Origin: JAVVHH01 sp964613945
GTDB taxonomy: Bacteria; Pseudomonadota; Alphaproteobacteria; Acetobacterales; Acetobacteraceae
Assembly: GCA_964613945.1 (NCBI GenBank)
Contig: CAZTJC010000006.1
Span: 90,593-154,592 of the forward strand
Length of the DNA stretch: 64,000 nucleotides
Reading direction: 5' to 3'
Of the stretch, positions 37,414-45,862 are shown one piece after another (the first letter of the stretch is position 1; each line of letters starts with the position of its first letter). Under the pieces are notes generated by a model. The model worked only from the letters and a program-made list of their open reading frames with translations, was not told where the DNA came from and did not search any database. The translations under genes and the position numbers were made by a program.

Positions 37414-38356
37414 AACCCTGTAGGCGTCGCAGCGCCGCTCGTGATGGCAGTGTGCTCTTGCTGACTGGTGGGCGCGACGGGTGCAAGATGATGCCGGCTT
37501 GTCCCTCAAGCTCGACATTCGCTTCCGGATATACTGCTAAGGCCAATTGAAGCGTGTCGCGAAAATGCTGCTTGAAATGGTCCATACGATTTATGCCGCG
37601 CCCGAACTGACTGTGAAGCGCTTTCCACGTCACAGGACGCGACATTGTCAAGGCGTGCAAACGGTAGGAAAGCCATACGTAGACGTCGAGTGCCATGCTG
37701 TTGTTGGCGATCTGTTTGACAGCAGCTTCTTCAATGGGAACGGGATGTTTCTGAAGCTGTTCGAAGAAGCCTTCGCTGAGCTTGGCGGTTTCTATGAACA
37801 GATCGTCCTGCGTATTGCTGTCGGCCACGAACATCGCGGAGTCCAGGATGTTCTGGTTAATCAATCCGCTCCGCCCCGCTGACGTGATCTGAAACGTCAG
37901 TCGGCACCGGCTGATGCGTTCAGCTTGGTCGCGCACGTCACGCATACTCTTACCGCCGATTGGGATCTCAAGTCTTTTAAGCCATGCATGCAGGCTTCGG
38001 CCGAGTTCGATCTCCCGGCATCCGGTCCGGATAGCTTCGGTTTGCAGATATAGAATGATCAATCGGGCTCTTGAGCCATAGGGAACACCCACTGGAACGG
38101 GGCTACCGCCGATGACGCCGCGAAGGCCGGGTTGGACGATCAACGAAACGCGGTCAGTCTGGATTTCCCAGTGCGCGTCATCGGCTAATCGACGATGCGG
38201 GAGTGACGCTTGGGCCCAACCAGCGTAGACAAAGCCGATCTCCCCCTCTTCGACACTCAAATAGGCCGACGCAGCCTCAACGACCCGGCGATCCAGTTCG
38301 AGCTTGAGCGTCTCCTGCTTTCCCTGCGTCGTCAGAAGTTTATGAACTTCTCCCAT
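37412..38356 (-). CDS. repA: plasmid replication initiator (RepA family)
   Basis: 314 residues resembling the RepA_C-type initiators common on alphaproteobacterial and acetic-acid-bacterial plasmids: WEIQTDRVSLIVQPGLRGVI, the PYGSRARLIILYLQTEAI segment, LGRSLHAWLKRLEIPIGGKS and the C-terminal WKALHSQFGRGINRMDHF. The winged-helix initiator should bind the GGTAAAGTCC-like iterons found on both sides of the gene. Together with parA and its partner upstream it forms a complete replicon core. Confidence 0.85.
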   Translation of the reverse strand: MGEVHKLLTTQGKQETLKLELDRRVVEAASAYLSVEEGEIGFVYAGWAQASLPHRRLADDAHWEIQTDRVSLIVQPGLRGVIGGSPVPVGVPYGSRARLIILYLQTEAIRTGCREIELGRSLHAWLKRLEIPIGGKSMRDVRDQAERISRCRLTFQITSAGRSGLINQNILDSAMFVADSNTQDDLFIETAKLSEGFFEQLQKHPVPIEEAAVKQIANNSMALDVYVWLSYRLHALTMSRPVTWKALHSQFGRGINRMDHFKQHFRDTLQLALAVYPEANVELEGQAGIILHPSRPPVSKSTLPSRAALRRLQG

Positions 38357-38412
38357 ACCTCAACCCATTCCTGAGCATATCGCTTGTTCTGCGTTCAACG
38401 GGCTTCATTGTC

Positions 38413-38645
38413 ACGCTGGACTTTGCCGGGATTGCGATGGGTTATTAGGAGTTATTAGTTTGTCCCGATAAAGTCCTGTGGATAGAAGGCGTAAGCTGTT
38501 CACCTTCCAGTAATCCGGTAAAAGCTGCTCCGGTAAAGTCCAGACACCATCCCGGTAAAGATCAGCCCCACCTTGGGATAAGTTTGCGATTGCAGTGCAA
38601 CATTCCGTTGCTGCCGACTCGGGCTTGCCCCGGTAGAGTTCAGTC
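38413..38645. repeat. oriV: iteron cluster upstream of rep, probable origin of replication
   Basis: At least six copies of a CCCGGTAAAGTCCAG-like repeat: about 38415-38433 (reverse), 38463-38478, 38513-38527, 38528-38543, 38549-38567 and 38628-38643. A tandem AT-rich repeat GTTATTAG-GA-GTTATTAG lies at 38441-38458 and a DnaA-box-like site at 38477. The combination of iterons, DnaA box and AT-rich repeat upstream of rep is that of a theta-type origin. Confidence 0.8.
38477..38485 (-). promoter_or_regulatory. DnaA-box-like site
   Basis: TGTGGATAG matches the DnaA box TGTGGATAA at 8 of 9 positions and lies among the iterons beside an AT-rich tandem repeat. Confidence 0.5.
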
Positions 38646-38679
38646 CCCACCGGTTTTTCTGGTCTTGTGCACTGGGTCC

Positions 38680-39006
38680 TTATGACTCTTCTCTGCTCAG
38701 GCGACGCCGACGATTATCCGGCGGGTTCACGTCGGCATCCGGCACGTCGAAACCAGCGTCACGCATCAGCCGAGCGATGAAGCGCCGGGTGGAGCCTGCA
38801 CGTTCGCCTTCGCGGGCAATCAACTCGGCAAGTGCTTCACTGACCTTGAAGTTGAGTTGGACAACGGGAGGAGGACGGGTCCGGACGGCGTCTGCGATCG
38901 GCGCTGGCGACCTGATCGCGATCTGAGCCGGCAGGTTGGCGGTTGCGTCGGCGAGTTGGGCAGCGAGATCCGAACCGCTGACCCGTTTCGGTTTGAACGC
39001 GCTCAT
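38680..39006 (-). CDS. small partition partner protein, probable ParB-like/ribbon-helix-helix DNA-binding protein
   Basis: 108 residues. The second half (VVQLNFKVSEALAELIAREG, then RRFIARLMRDAGFDV) fits a short beta strand followed by two helices, the ribbon-helix-helix pattern of small plasmid centromere-binding proteins. The N-terminus is basic (KPKRVSGSDLAAQLA). Its start overlaps the parA stop by four bases, the usual position of the centromere-binding partner in small ParA systems. Confidence 0.7.
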   Translation of the reverse strand: MSAFKPKRVSGSDLAAQLADATANLPAQIAIRSPAPIADAVRTRPPPVVQLNFKVSEALAELIAREGERAGSTRRFIARLMRDAGFDVPDADVNPPDNRRRRLSREES

Positions 39007-39662
39007 GCCACCTTCCGCAACTTCGATTGTGGGATAGCGCCATTGGCGACTAGTTCGCCTATCAGGCTAGCCGCCTGTTCGGCTATCTTACCAATGAGTG
39101 GAATCTGCCCGCTGAACGATAGCTTGGTGAAATCGGCTAAGTCACCAAGACGCTGCGTGAGCAATGGCAGCTTTTCGCTATCCAGGCTGTCGAGCGCTGC
39201 CCGCTCCGACAGGCCCCTCGCCTTCCATCGTGTCAGCAGCACAAAAAACGGTATCCGGCGGCGAGCGGCTTTGCTCAGGCTGGCAACCTGGTGTGCCGTG
39301 CGCATGGTTTCGCGCACGCTGCCGCGATCGGGCATACATGGGATGATCACGTAATCGGCCATGCCGATAGCAGATGCTGCGGTCAGGCTTTCGAAGCCCG
39401 CTGTGTCGACCAGGACGACGTCATGGGTTTCAGCCAGATCGCCGGCCAAATCGACGACCTTGATGTGATCGACTTCACCGCAACAGGTGAACGCTGGTCC
39501 CTCGTAGGCCTGCTCGTGCCAGGACGAGAATGACTGATTGCGGTCTGCGTCGATTACGGCGACCTGGAAGCCTTGCTGGGCAAGGTTGGCGGCCAGGAGC
39601 ATGACGGTCGTCGTCTTTGAGCAGCCCCCCTTGCCAGAGGCGACAGTGATGATAGAACCCAT
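39003..39662 (-). CDS. parA: ParA-family partition ATPase
   Basis: 219 residues, the small (type Ib) ParA size. Deviant Walker A GKGGCSKTTTVMLLAANLA, Walker A' VVLVDTAGFE, and IPCMPDRGSVRETMRT. No N-terminal helix-turn-helix domain, so autoregulation would be done by the small partner. It drives segregation of the replicon and is transcribed with the partner gene towards rep. Confidence 0.9.
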   Translation of the reverse strand: MGSIITVASGKGGCSKTTTVMLLAANLAQQGFQVAVIDADRNQSFSSWHEQAYEGPAFTCCGEVDHIKVVDLAGDLAETHDVVLVDTAGFESLTAASAIGMADYVIIPCMPDRGSVRETMRTAHQVASLSKAARRRIPFFVLLTRWKARGLSERAALDSLDSEKLPLLTQRLGDLADFTKLSFSGQIPLIGKIAEQAASLIGELVANGAIPQSKLRKVA

Positions 39663-39665
39663 AGG

Positions 39666-39740
39666 GGGCTAGTCTCCTATGCGACTGGTATATCTAGACG
39701 TATACCTGAATAGTTTATATGCGACTAGTCCCATTTAGCC
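39666..39740. promoter_or_regulatory. parA promoter region with repeats, candidate centromere/operator
   Basis: TATGCGACTGGT (39678-39689) recurs as TATGCGACTAGT (39718-39729), exactly 40 bases apart, and between them lies a perfect inverted repeat GGTATA-N8-TATACC (39687-39706). Repeats directly upstream of a small-ParA operon commonly bind the partner protein as both operator and parS. The role is inference; the repeats are plain. Confidence 0.5.
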
Positions 39741-40243
39741 CTAGTTAGATAACCATCCTAGCTTGCTAGCTTCATATGTAGAAATCATGATATGCTTATA
39801 GCTCGATATTCTCGGTGTTTTGGTCGGGAGGTGGTGGTTACGCACAGAGTCGTCAGACGGCAAAGAACGAGCTATGGGACAAGTCTTTTTGCGGCAGAGC
39901 CAAACACTGATGCGATCTGTCGCGTCATATAATGGAGTGAAGGGAGCTTAAGGACCTTCATACCTTCGCAACTTAGCTTAAGTAAGCACGCTATAGGGCT
40001 ACACCGTGTTGCATGTGTGGACGACTCCTTGTGCGCAAGGGAGAAGCGCTACAGTATGACGGCGGTTATGGGTCCAGCCTACTGGATATGGCGCGTTTGA
40101 CCGCTGACCCAGATGGATTCCGCGAACAAGCCCAAGTACGGGTGCGGCATCGAAATACCTGTGCAACACATCGGATTTCTTGTTGGTCGGTTCGATTGAT
40201 CATCTCCTTCAGTTCTTTCTACACCCAGGCACCTGCGAGCGGG
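39741..40243. other. intergenic region without supported genes
   Basis: About 500 bases, AT-rich in the first 250, between the partition promoter and transposase relics. A frame starting at 40013 (MCGRLLVRKGEAL) does not resemble a known protein. Several CTAG-containing repeats lie near 39725-39775. Confidence 0.4.
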
Positions 40244-40390
40244 TCAGGCGGCCGCGACAGCTCCGGCCGCCAGCGTCACGCCGCCAATCTTGGCTGCCTC
40301 GGTCTTCGACGTGCCGTCGTAGAGCGTTGCCAGCGCTAATGAGCGGTGCACCTGATCGGCGTCATCGCCTTGCAAAACATTCAGCTTAAG
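40244..40390 (-). pseudogene. IS630-family transposase N-terminal relic
   Basis: A short reverse-strand frame reads VHRSLALATLYDGTSKTEAA followed by KIGGVTLAAGA. This matches the N-terminal helix-turn-helix of IS630-type transposases (ALA.IYDG.SRTEAARIGGV). It stops at 40244 well before any catalytic region, so only the beginning of the gene remains. Confidence 0.55.
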
Positions 40391-40430
40391 CTAAGCCGTA
40401 TCGAAATCATCTTAGCTCGACTTTAGCCAT

Positions 40431-41103
40431 CTACGCGGCATAGCAAGCGGCTTCGATCAGGGCGTTGATGGCTGATCGCGGCATCTCGATCAGTCTGGGT
40501 CCGTTTAGAGAGATGTCGAAACTCGGTCGCGTCCACAATTCGCGGCGAACCAGGGCGAGTGCGTCGCTGAACGTGGGGAGCGGCTTAGGATACCAGGCGG
40601 CGGCTCGAGACGGCGGTGCTTGGCCGGCACGCAACTCGTGCGCCCACAGCGTGACGAGCGAGAACAGGCCCAGCAGCGCGGGTGTCGTTCGTGCAACCGC
40701 GGGATCGGACCACTGCCGTTGGGTCTCGACACCGAGGTGGCGACGGACCTCGGCGAACGTCACCTCGATCGACCAACGGCGAACGAACTAACGCAGGATG
40801 TCGACCGGATCGGCTTTGAAATCGGTGCACAGAAAGGCTTGCGGCCGCAGTTCGCCAGCGACGTCGCGCACCATGACATAGCAAATCGGCACAAGGCGTC
40901 CGGAATGATGCCACAGCGCAGTGCCGGACAAGATTTCCACTGTCCGCTCGCCGCGTCCATACCAGCCGGCGCACCTTGCGCCGAGCATCTCCGTCGTATG
41001 ACGCCCGCGCAGGACCGGCACCGGCGCTTGTGGCAAAATGCGGTCGATGTCGTCGTAAACGAAGCGGTCGAGCATGATATTGCCGACGCAGATCAGCGTC
41101 GCC
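40431..41103 (-). pseudogene. DDE transposase relic (IS4/IS701-like), truncated and with a nonsense codon
   Basis: Two adjacent frames are parts of one transposase C-terminal half: the first includes GWYGRGERTVEILSGTALWH and AFLCTDFKADPVDILR, the second VRRWSIEVTFAEVRRHLGVE and TTPALLGLFSLVTLWAHELR. They are in the same frame and separated only by a TAG (near 40786-40788) where related proteins have Trp (RWFVRRW). The N-terminal half is missing; the match begins beside the 3' end of the next gene. Confidence 0.75.
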
Positions 41104-41112
41104 GACTAGAAA

Positions 41113-43134
41113 TTAAACACAGGCATCTGTTCCTAGAGGCGGGGTAAGCGTGACGATAAGGTCGTCGATCGTCGCATCCAGGCCCAGCGCGACCCAGGGC
41201 TGCGTCTCGGAATTAGTTTCGCCGGCGATGCGCGAGGTCAGCACCTCCATGATCGGCGATCCGTCGGCTGTGTGGTGCCAGCGCATCGACATCCCGAGCA
41301 GCTCAATACAGAGATCTCGCCGCAACGCGACCCGGCGCTGCACCAAGGGGTCCAGCGAGAGCACCCCCGCCGTCACCGCCCGCTCGATCACATGCATCGC
41401 CCGCAGCACAACACCAAGCTTGAAGTTCCAGAACCCGGTATCGGCATGGCGATCCGTTCCGCAATCTATGGTGGCGAGGCTGTCGGCGGCAATCGTGTGC
41501 TGCGGGTTCAGGGTAACGACTCCCGTGTGCAGCTTGATGCCGAGCACCGCTTCGCCGATGGCGCGCGCGAGTGCGCCGCTGGGATCGCCATGATGGATCG
41601 CGCGCGACAAAGCGAGCAGGCAGGCGGCGTGATTGTCCAGGAACGGGACGTGGCTGGACCAGACGTCGCCGAAGGTCAGATCGTGCTCGTCCCGCCCACA
41701 TGGGAGGCGTCGTCCCATGCGTAGGATCAGCCTGACGGCGACGTCCATCCGTTCGCGGTAGTGCGCGGCGCCGGTGGCGCGGAGCATGCAGTCGAGCGAG
41801 AGGACGACGTAGCCGATGCCGCGGGTGAACACGCGGGCGAGGTCATCCGCACTGCCGGGTCGAATGAAGTCGAAGTAGCGCTGCAGATGTCGATCGTACC
41901 ACGCCGTCAGGGTCGCCAGTCGCTCGGGGGAGGGCGGGTGAGCGTAGCAGCCACGGGCGGCCAGTACGATTTGCGCGGCGACGGCGTTGAGTTCTGCGCC
42001 GATGTCGTAAGTCATGCTCGGGTCGTAGCCGCCTCCGAGGTCGGCACGCAGCACGGTTTCATAGTGCTCGAGCGCATCGTAGTAGCCGCCACCGGTGAGC
42101 ATTCGCTCCTCGGCGACGGATACAGTGGCGCCGGGCTCGACCCGACCGATCACGTACGACAACGCGACCCAGTGGAGCATCCCGGCCTTTTGCCCGTTGG
42201 CCACCACCGCACTAAGCCGGGCGCTATCTCGCACGAGGACATGGATGCCGTAGGAGAAGCCTGGCGATGCGCCGACCTGGCTGATGCCGACATACTCTGC
42301 CGGCCCAGAATGCAGCGTTTTGCGCCCGTCAGTCACGCGGTCCATCGTGTGATTCGCGCCCTGCACCCGCAAGGCGATACAGCGGTAGTCGACGCCGACC
42401 GATTTGCTGAGCTGGTCCAAAGCGGTCGAGAGCGTGACGTCGTCGAGAGTGACGCCCGGTTCAGTGGTGAGGTCGACGGAGGTGGCGATAGCTTGCCTGT
42501 CCATGTCGATCGTGTAGCTGTACCGCAGATGGCCCAATACTTTCGGCGTGCGGCGGAGCAGGCCCGTCGCCACGGTCACCGCGCTGCTGTGCCACATTGT
42601 GACGCGGCCGGGCGTTTCCTCAAGTGCGAACTGATCGATCGCGTCTTCGACGTCCATCGTCGTGGCGCGGCCGACGTGGCGGAAGCGGAGCGTGTTGCCG
42701 GTGTGTTGGGCGGCGACGATGGTGCGTCCGTCGTTGAAGCGGAGCGACTGGCGGACGACGCCTTTGGAGAGGTCGCCTTCAACGATGAAGAACGCCGTTT
42801 CGATGCGAAAGGCTTGAGGATCGGCGGCGACGATGCGGAGTTCGGGTGGGCCGCAGCGGCGCTGGATGATGTCGCCGGGTGACATGCGGAGGATGAAGTC
42901 GATGGCGGCATCGCCGGGCATCGGGTCGCGGTCGTAGGTCTCGGGCGAGCAGAGGAGCTCGGCGGCTTTGGCGTTGTCGTCGGTCCAGAACCAGCTCGTC
43001 TCGTTGAAGCGCTCGGCTGTTTCCGACAGGGCGTTGAAATGGTTGGCACCGATGGAGGCTGGTTTGACGAGGCGCTCGACGATGAAATCAGTCATCGCCT
43101 TCAGGGTGGCTGGGGTCGTCGTTGCGTCGCTCAT
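41113..43134 (-). CDS. large protein of unknown function in the polysaccharide region
   Basis: 673 residues, no signal peptide or membrane helix. A GAGGAG site precedes the ATG. The first 350 residues look beta-rich (FNDGRTIVAAQHTGNTLRFR, then TIDMDRQAIATSVDLTTEPG). The C-terminal 300 are helical with many His, Trp and Tyr (GDVWSSHVPFLDNHAACLLA, then ADTGFWNFKLGVVLRAMHVI), resembling an alpha/alpha-toroid. That two-part plan occurs in some polysaccharide lyases and epimerases, but I do not recognise a catalytic motif and do not assign a function. It is transcribed away from the capsule-export genes and abuts a transposase relic. Confidence 0.7.
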   Translation of the reverse strand: MSDATTTPATLKAMTDFIVERLVKPASIGANHFNALSETAERFNETSWFWTDDNAKAAELLCSPETYDRDPMPGDAAIDFILRMSPGDIIQRRCGPPELRIVAADPQAFRIETAFFIVEGDLSKGVVRQSLRFNDGRTIVAAQHTGNTLRFRHVGRATTMDVEDAIDQFALEETPGRVTMWHSSAVTVATGLLRRTPKVLGHLRYSYTIDMDRQAIATSVDLTTEPGVTLDDVTLSTALDQLSKSVGVDYRCIALRVQGANHTMDRVTDGRKTLHSGPAEYVGISQVGASPGFSYGIHVLVRDSARLSAVVANGQKAGMLHWVALSYVIGRVEPGATVSVAEERMLTGGGYYDALEHYETVLRADLGGGYDPSMTYDIGAELNAVAAQIVLAARGCYAHPPSPERLATLTAWYDRHLQRYFDFIRPGSADDLARVFTRGIGYVVLSLDCMLRATGAAHYRERMDVAVRLILRMGRRLPCGRDEHDLTFGDVWSSHVPFLDNHAACLLALSRAIHHGDPSGALARAIGEAVLGIKLHTGVVTLNPQHTIAADSLATIDCGTDRHADTGFWNFKLGVVLRAMHVIERAVTAGVLSLDPLVQRRVALRRDLCIELLGMSMRWHHTADGSPIMEVLTSRIAGETNSETQPWVALGLDATIDDLIVTLTPPLGTDACV

Positions 43135-43244
43135 GCGTTGGCCGCGCTCCTCGTCATGCCCTGGTGTCGCCGATCCAGGGGTGCCATGGCGATAGTGCTA
43201 CTGCAATGGCAGTGTCGTGCTGCGAGGCGGGGACAACCGGACCG

Positions 43245-43850
43245 ATGATTTCGATAGCGATGGATGGGCTCTGGCGGCTGCGGGCGCACCGGTTGTTTCA
43301 GCGCTCCGGCCTGTTTGCGGCACTTCCGCTCACCGGCAGCGTGCTCGAGGTCGAGGGCGACCGGGGTTATTTGGCGGAAGCGGCGGTGCACCACATTCCA
43401 AACCGCCGGTGTGTCGTGGTCGATTCCGGGTGCCACGAACGGCAGCCGATCGATCGCCGGGTGCGTCGGCGTAAATTCCACCGGGTGTCTGGGGCGCCCG
43501 GGGCGCTGCCGTTTGGCACTGGAAGCTTCGATGCGGCATGGACCACCTACGCGCTGGCGCAGCTTAGCCCGACCTTGCAGGAGCAGGCGCTGGCAGAGAT
43601 GGCCCGCGTCGTACGGCCAGGCGGATTGTTGTTGGCGATCGAGTTCGTGCCAGAGACGACGGTGCAAACGCTGCAAGCGCGTCTGGCCGAAGCGGTCGCT
43701 CCGTATCAGCCTGCCGGGCCGCGGCATTACCGAGCCGCAGCCGACTGGCGGACGCTGATGCCGCGCCTCCGATGGGCAATTGAGGCGGACCATGTTTTCG
43801 GCCCTGGCGGCATCCGCCGCACTTTCGTGTGCCGTTGCGCTCGAGCGTGA
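43245..43850 (+). CDS. class I SAM-dependent methyltransferase-like protein
   Basis: 201 residues from ATG 43245 (the next Met, at 43260, is also possible). The C-terminal half has clear Methyltransf_11 features: LPFGTGSFDAAWTTYALAQL and EMARVVRPGGLLLAIEF. The SAM-binding motif I is weak (VLEVEGDRGYLAEAA, lacking the usual Gly-X-Gly), so activity is uncertain. It lies between the unknown 673-residue gene and the export genes; possibly a sugar or lipid methylase of the surface polysaccharide. Confidence 0.7.
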   Translation: MISIAMDGLWRLRAHRLFQRSGLFAALPLTGSVLEVEGDRGYLAEAAVHHIPNRRCVVVDSGCHERQPIDRRVRRRKFHRVSGAPGALPFGTGSFDAAWTTYALAQLSPTLQEQALAEMARVVRPGGLLLAIEFVPETTVQTLQARLAEAVAPYQPAGPRHYRAAADWRTLMPRLRWAIEADHVFGPGGIRRTFVCRCARA

Positions 43851-43902
43851 TGGGCTGGACAGTTCGTGCCTAGTGCTTGTACCAGGTTAACTCGCTACCT
43901 CG

Positions 43903-44422
43903 ATGTCTTCAGGAGAGCTGGTGCGCCGCATACCCGCCTGTTTGGTCATTGGAGTAACGTCTGCCTCCTTGGATCTGTCGGGCTGCAGCAGCCTGCCGAC
44001 GTCGGGATCAAGCAACTCGCAAAGCCAGGACGCCTTCCTGGCGCCCGCGACCAACCCCTTTTGTGCTCGATTGGGCGAATTGACGCCCGCTGTCACCGAA
44101 ACGCTGCGGTAGGTGCCGGATCAGGCGATGGGCGCGATCGACAAGCTGCGCTCCAGCCGGCCGGTGAATCTGCTCGGCTCCGGCGACATAATTTCGGTGA
44201 CCATCTACGAAGACGCCGGGCACGCTGCCGCAGGGCATCCCGATCGTCTATCACGTCAACATGCGAGACCCGCAAAGCTACTTCGCTCTGCAGGGTTTGA
44301 CGATGCGCGAAAAGGACGTCATCGACATCGCCAGCGCGCCGACGGTACAAATCTACAAGCTTTTGCAGCTGATCTATACGGTCGTCTCACCGGCAGTGAC
44401 GGCGAAATTATTGACACAGTAG
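43903..44422 (+). pseudogene. polysaccharide export outer-membrane protein (Wza/KpsD/BexD family), internal-deletion relic
   Basis: The first part encodes a lipoprotein start (LVIGVTSASLDLSGCSSLPT) and the beginning of the export domain (SRPVNLLGSGDIISVTIYED). It is interrupted by a TAG at 44110-44112. At about 44215-44225 the reading jumps, in another frame, straight to the family's C-terminal end (TLPQGIPIVYHVNMRDPQSY, then MREKDVIDIASAPTVQIYK and LLQLIYTVVSPAVTAKLLTQ). Roughly 200 residues containing the repeated beta-grasp domains are missing. It sits directly before kpsM, where the intact exporter gene is expected. Confidence 0.8.
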
Positions 44423-44444
44423 GCGCGCTGGGGGGATCGAACAC

Positions 44445-45218
44445 GTGCTGACCGCGTTTCGACTGCAGCTTCGAGTGATCATGGCGTTGGTGATCCGTGA
44501 GATAAACACGCGCTATGGCCGAGAGAACATCGGTTTTCTCTGGATCATCGGCGAACCAATCCTCTTCGTCGCAGGTGTGACGATCGCGTGGTCCATGATG
44601 CGGCCGGCGCTCGAACACGGATTGCCTATGCCGGCGATCGTTCTGACCGGGTATGTGCCGTTGACGATGTGGCGGCATTGTCTCGGCCGATCGGTGAAGG
44701 CCTACGAGGCAAACGGCGCCTTGATGTTCCATCGTCAGGTCACGCCCCTCGATATCATTACGGCGCGTTGCTTTTTGGAGATCGTCGGCGTGATCATGGC
44801 GGCGGCGATCGTTCTAGTGGCCGGCGTCGTCGTTGGTGCGATGGAGTGGCCCATCGATTGGGGGCTGGTCTATCTGGGCGTGCTGATGCAGGCGCTGTTC
44901 TGCTACGCGACCGCACTGTTGATGGCGAGCCTGAGCGAATACTCCGACGTTGCCGAGCGCGCGGTGGGAATCCTTAGCTACCTCGCCATCCCGTTTTCCG
45001 GCGCGTTCACGATGGTCGATTGGCTAAGTCCGCAGTTCCAACAAGCATTGCTTTGGTCACCCAGCGTCAACAATGTTGAGATGATCCGGGCCGGTATGTT
45101 CGGCGCATCGGCACACTCGCATTTCGACCTGATCTATGATCTCTGGATCACGGCGCTGATGATCGTGGCTGGTCTCCATCTTACCATGCGGGTGCGCAGC
45201 CGCATCCTCGTCCAATGA
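44445..45218 (+). CDS. kpsM: capsule polysaccharide ABC transporter permease (KpsM/BexB/CtrC family)
   Basis: 257 residues with six likely membrane helices and the ABC-2 family N-terminus VIREINTRYGRENIGFLWII. Mid-protein motif LTGYVPLTMWRHCLGRSVKA. Transports lipid-linked capsule chains across the inner membrane with KpsT. It overlaps kpsT by four bases. Confidence 0.93.
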   Translation: MLTAFRLQLRVIMALVIREINTRYGRENIGFLWIIGEPILFVAGVTIAWSMMRPALEHGLPMPAIVLTGYVPLTMWRHCLGRSVKAYEANGALMFHRQVTPLDIITARCFLEIVGVIMAAAIVLVAGVVVGAMEWPIDWGLVYLGVLMQALFCYATALLMASLSEYSDVAERAVGILSYLAIPFSGAFTMVDWLSPQFQQALLWSPSVNNVEMIRAGMFGASAHSHFDLIYDLWITALMIVAGLHLTMRVRSRILVQ

Positions 45219-45862
45219 TCCACTGCGTCGACCTCGTGAAGGATTACCCGATCCATCGGGGGCGCCGTCGGGTGCTGGATCATGTCAATCTCGATGTCAG
45301 CCCAGGTCAGAAGCTCGGCATCGTCGGGCGTAACGGCGCCGGTAAATCGACGCTGATCAAGATCATCGGCGGTGTCGAGCTGCCCACGGCCGGACGGGTA
45401 ATCCGGTCGATGTCGGTGTCTTGGCCGCTGGCCTTCAGCGGTGCGTTTCAGGGCAGTCTGAGTGGATTAGACAATCTGCGGTTCATTTGCCGCATCTACG
45501 GACTCGATTACAGCGAAACGCGGCGGTTCGTCGACGATTTCGCAGAGCTCGGCAGCCAGTTGGCGGAGCCGGTGAAGACCTACTCGTCGGGAATGCGTGC
45601 GCGGTTGGCCTTTGCGCTAACCATCTCGATCGAATTCGATTGCTATCTGATCGATGAAGTCATCATGGTTGGCGACGCGCGCTTCTTCGAGCGATGCAAG
45701 AACGAGCTGTTTGAAAAACGGGCGGATCGCGCTTTGATACTGGTATCGCACGATATGAGTTTCATTCAGGAAGTGTGTGACACCGCGGCCGTGCTCAGCA
45801 ACAGCTCACTGCAGATTTGCCCGACCGTGGCGGACGCGATTGACCTGTATCACCATCTCTAG
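45215..45862 (+). CDS. kpsT: capsule polysaccharide ABC transporter ATP-binding protein (KpsT/BexA/CtrD family)
   Basis: 215 residues, the short KpsT size without a C-terminal sugar-binding domain. Walker A GRNGAGKSTLIKIIGG, signature TYSSGMRARLAFAL, Walker B FDCYLIDEVIMVGD, His switch VSHDMSFIQEV. The stop codon shares CTAG with the stop of the convergent glycosyltransferase gene. Confidence 0.94.
   Translation: MIHCVDLVKDYPIHRGRRRVLDHVNLDVSPGQKLGIVGRNGAGKSTLIKIIGGVELPTAGRVIRSMSVSWPLAFSGAFQGSLSGLDNLRFICRIYGLDYSETRRFVDDFAELGSQLAEPVKTYSSGMRARLAFALTISIEFDCYLIDEVIMVGDARFFERCKNELFEKRADRALILVSHDMSFIQEVCDTAAVLSNSSLQICPTVADAIDLYHHL

Noticed and set aside
40013..40339. Frame beginning MCGR, which recalls SRAP (SOS-associated) peptidases
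   Set aside because: Only the first four residues fit; the catalytic Cys context and all later motifs are missing, and the reading runs into an IS630 relic.
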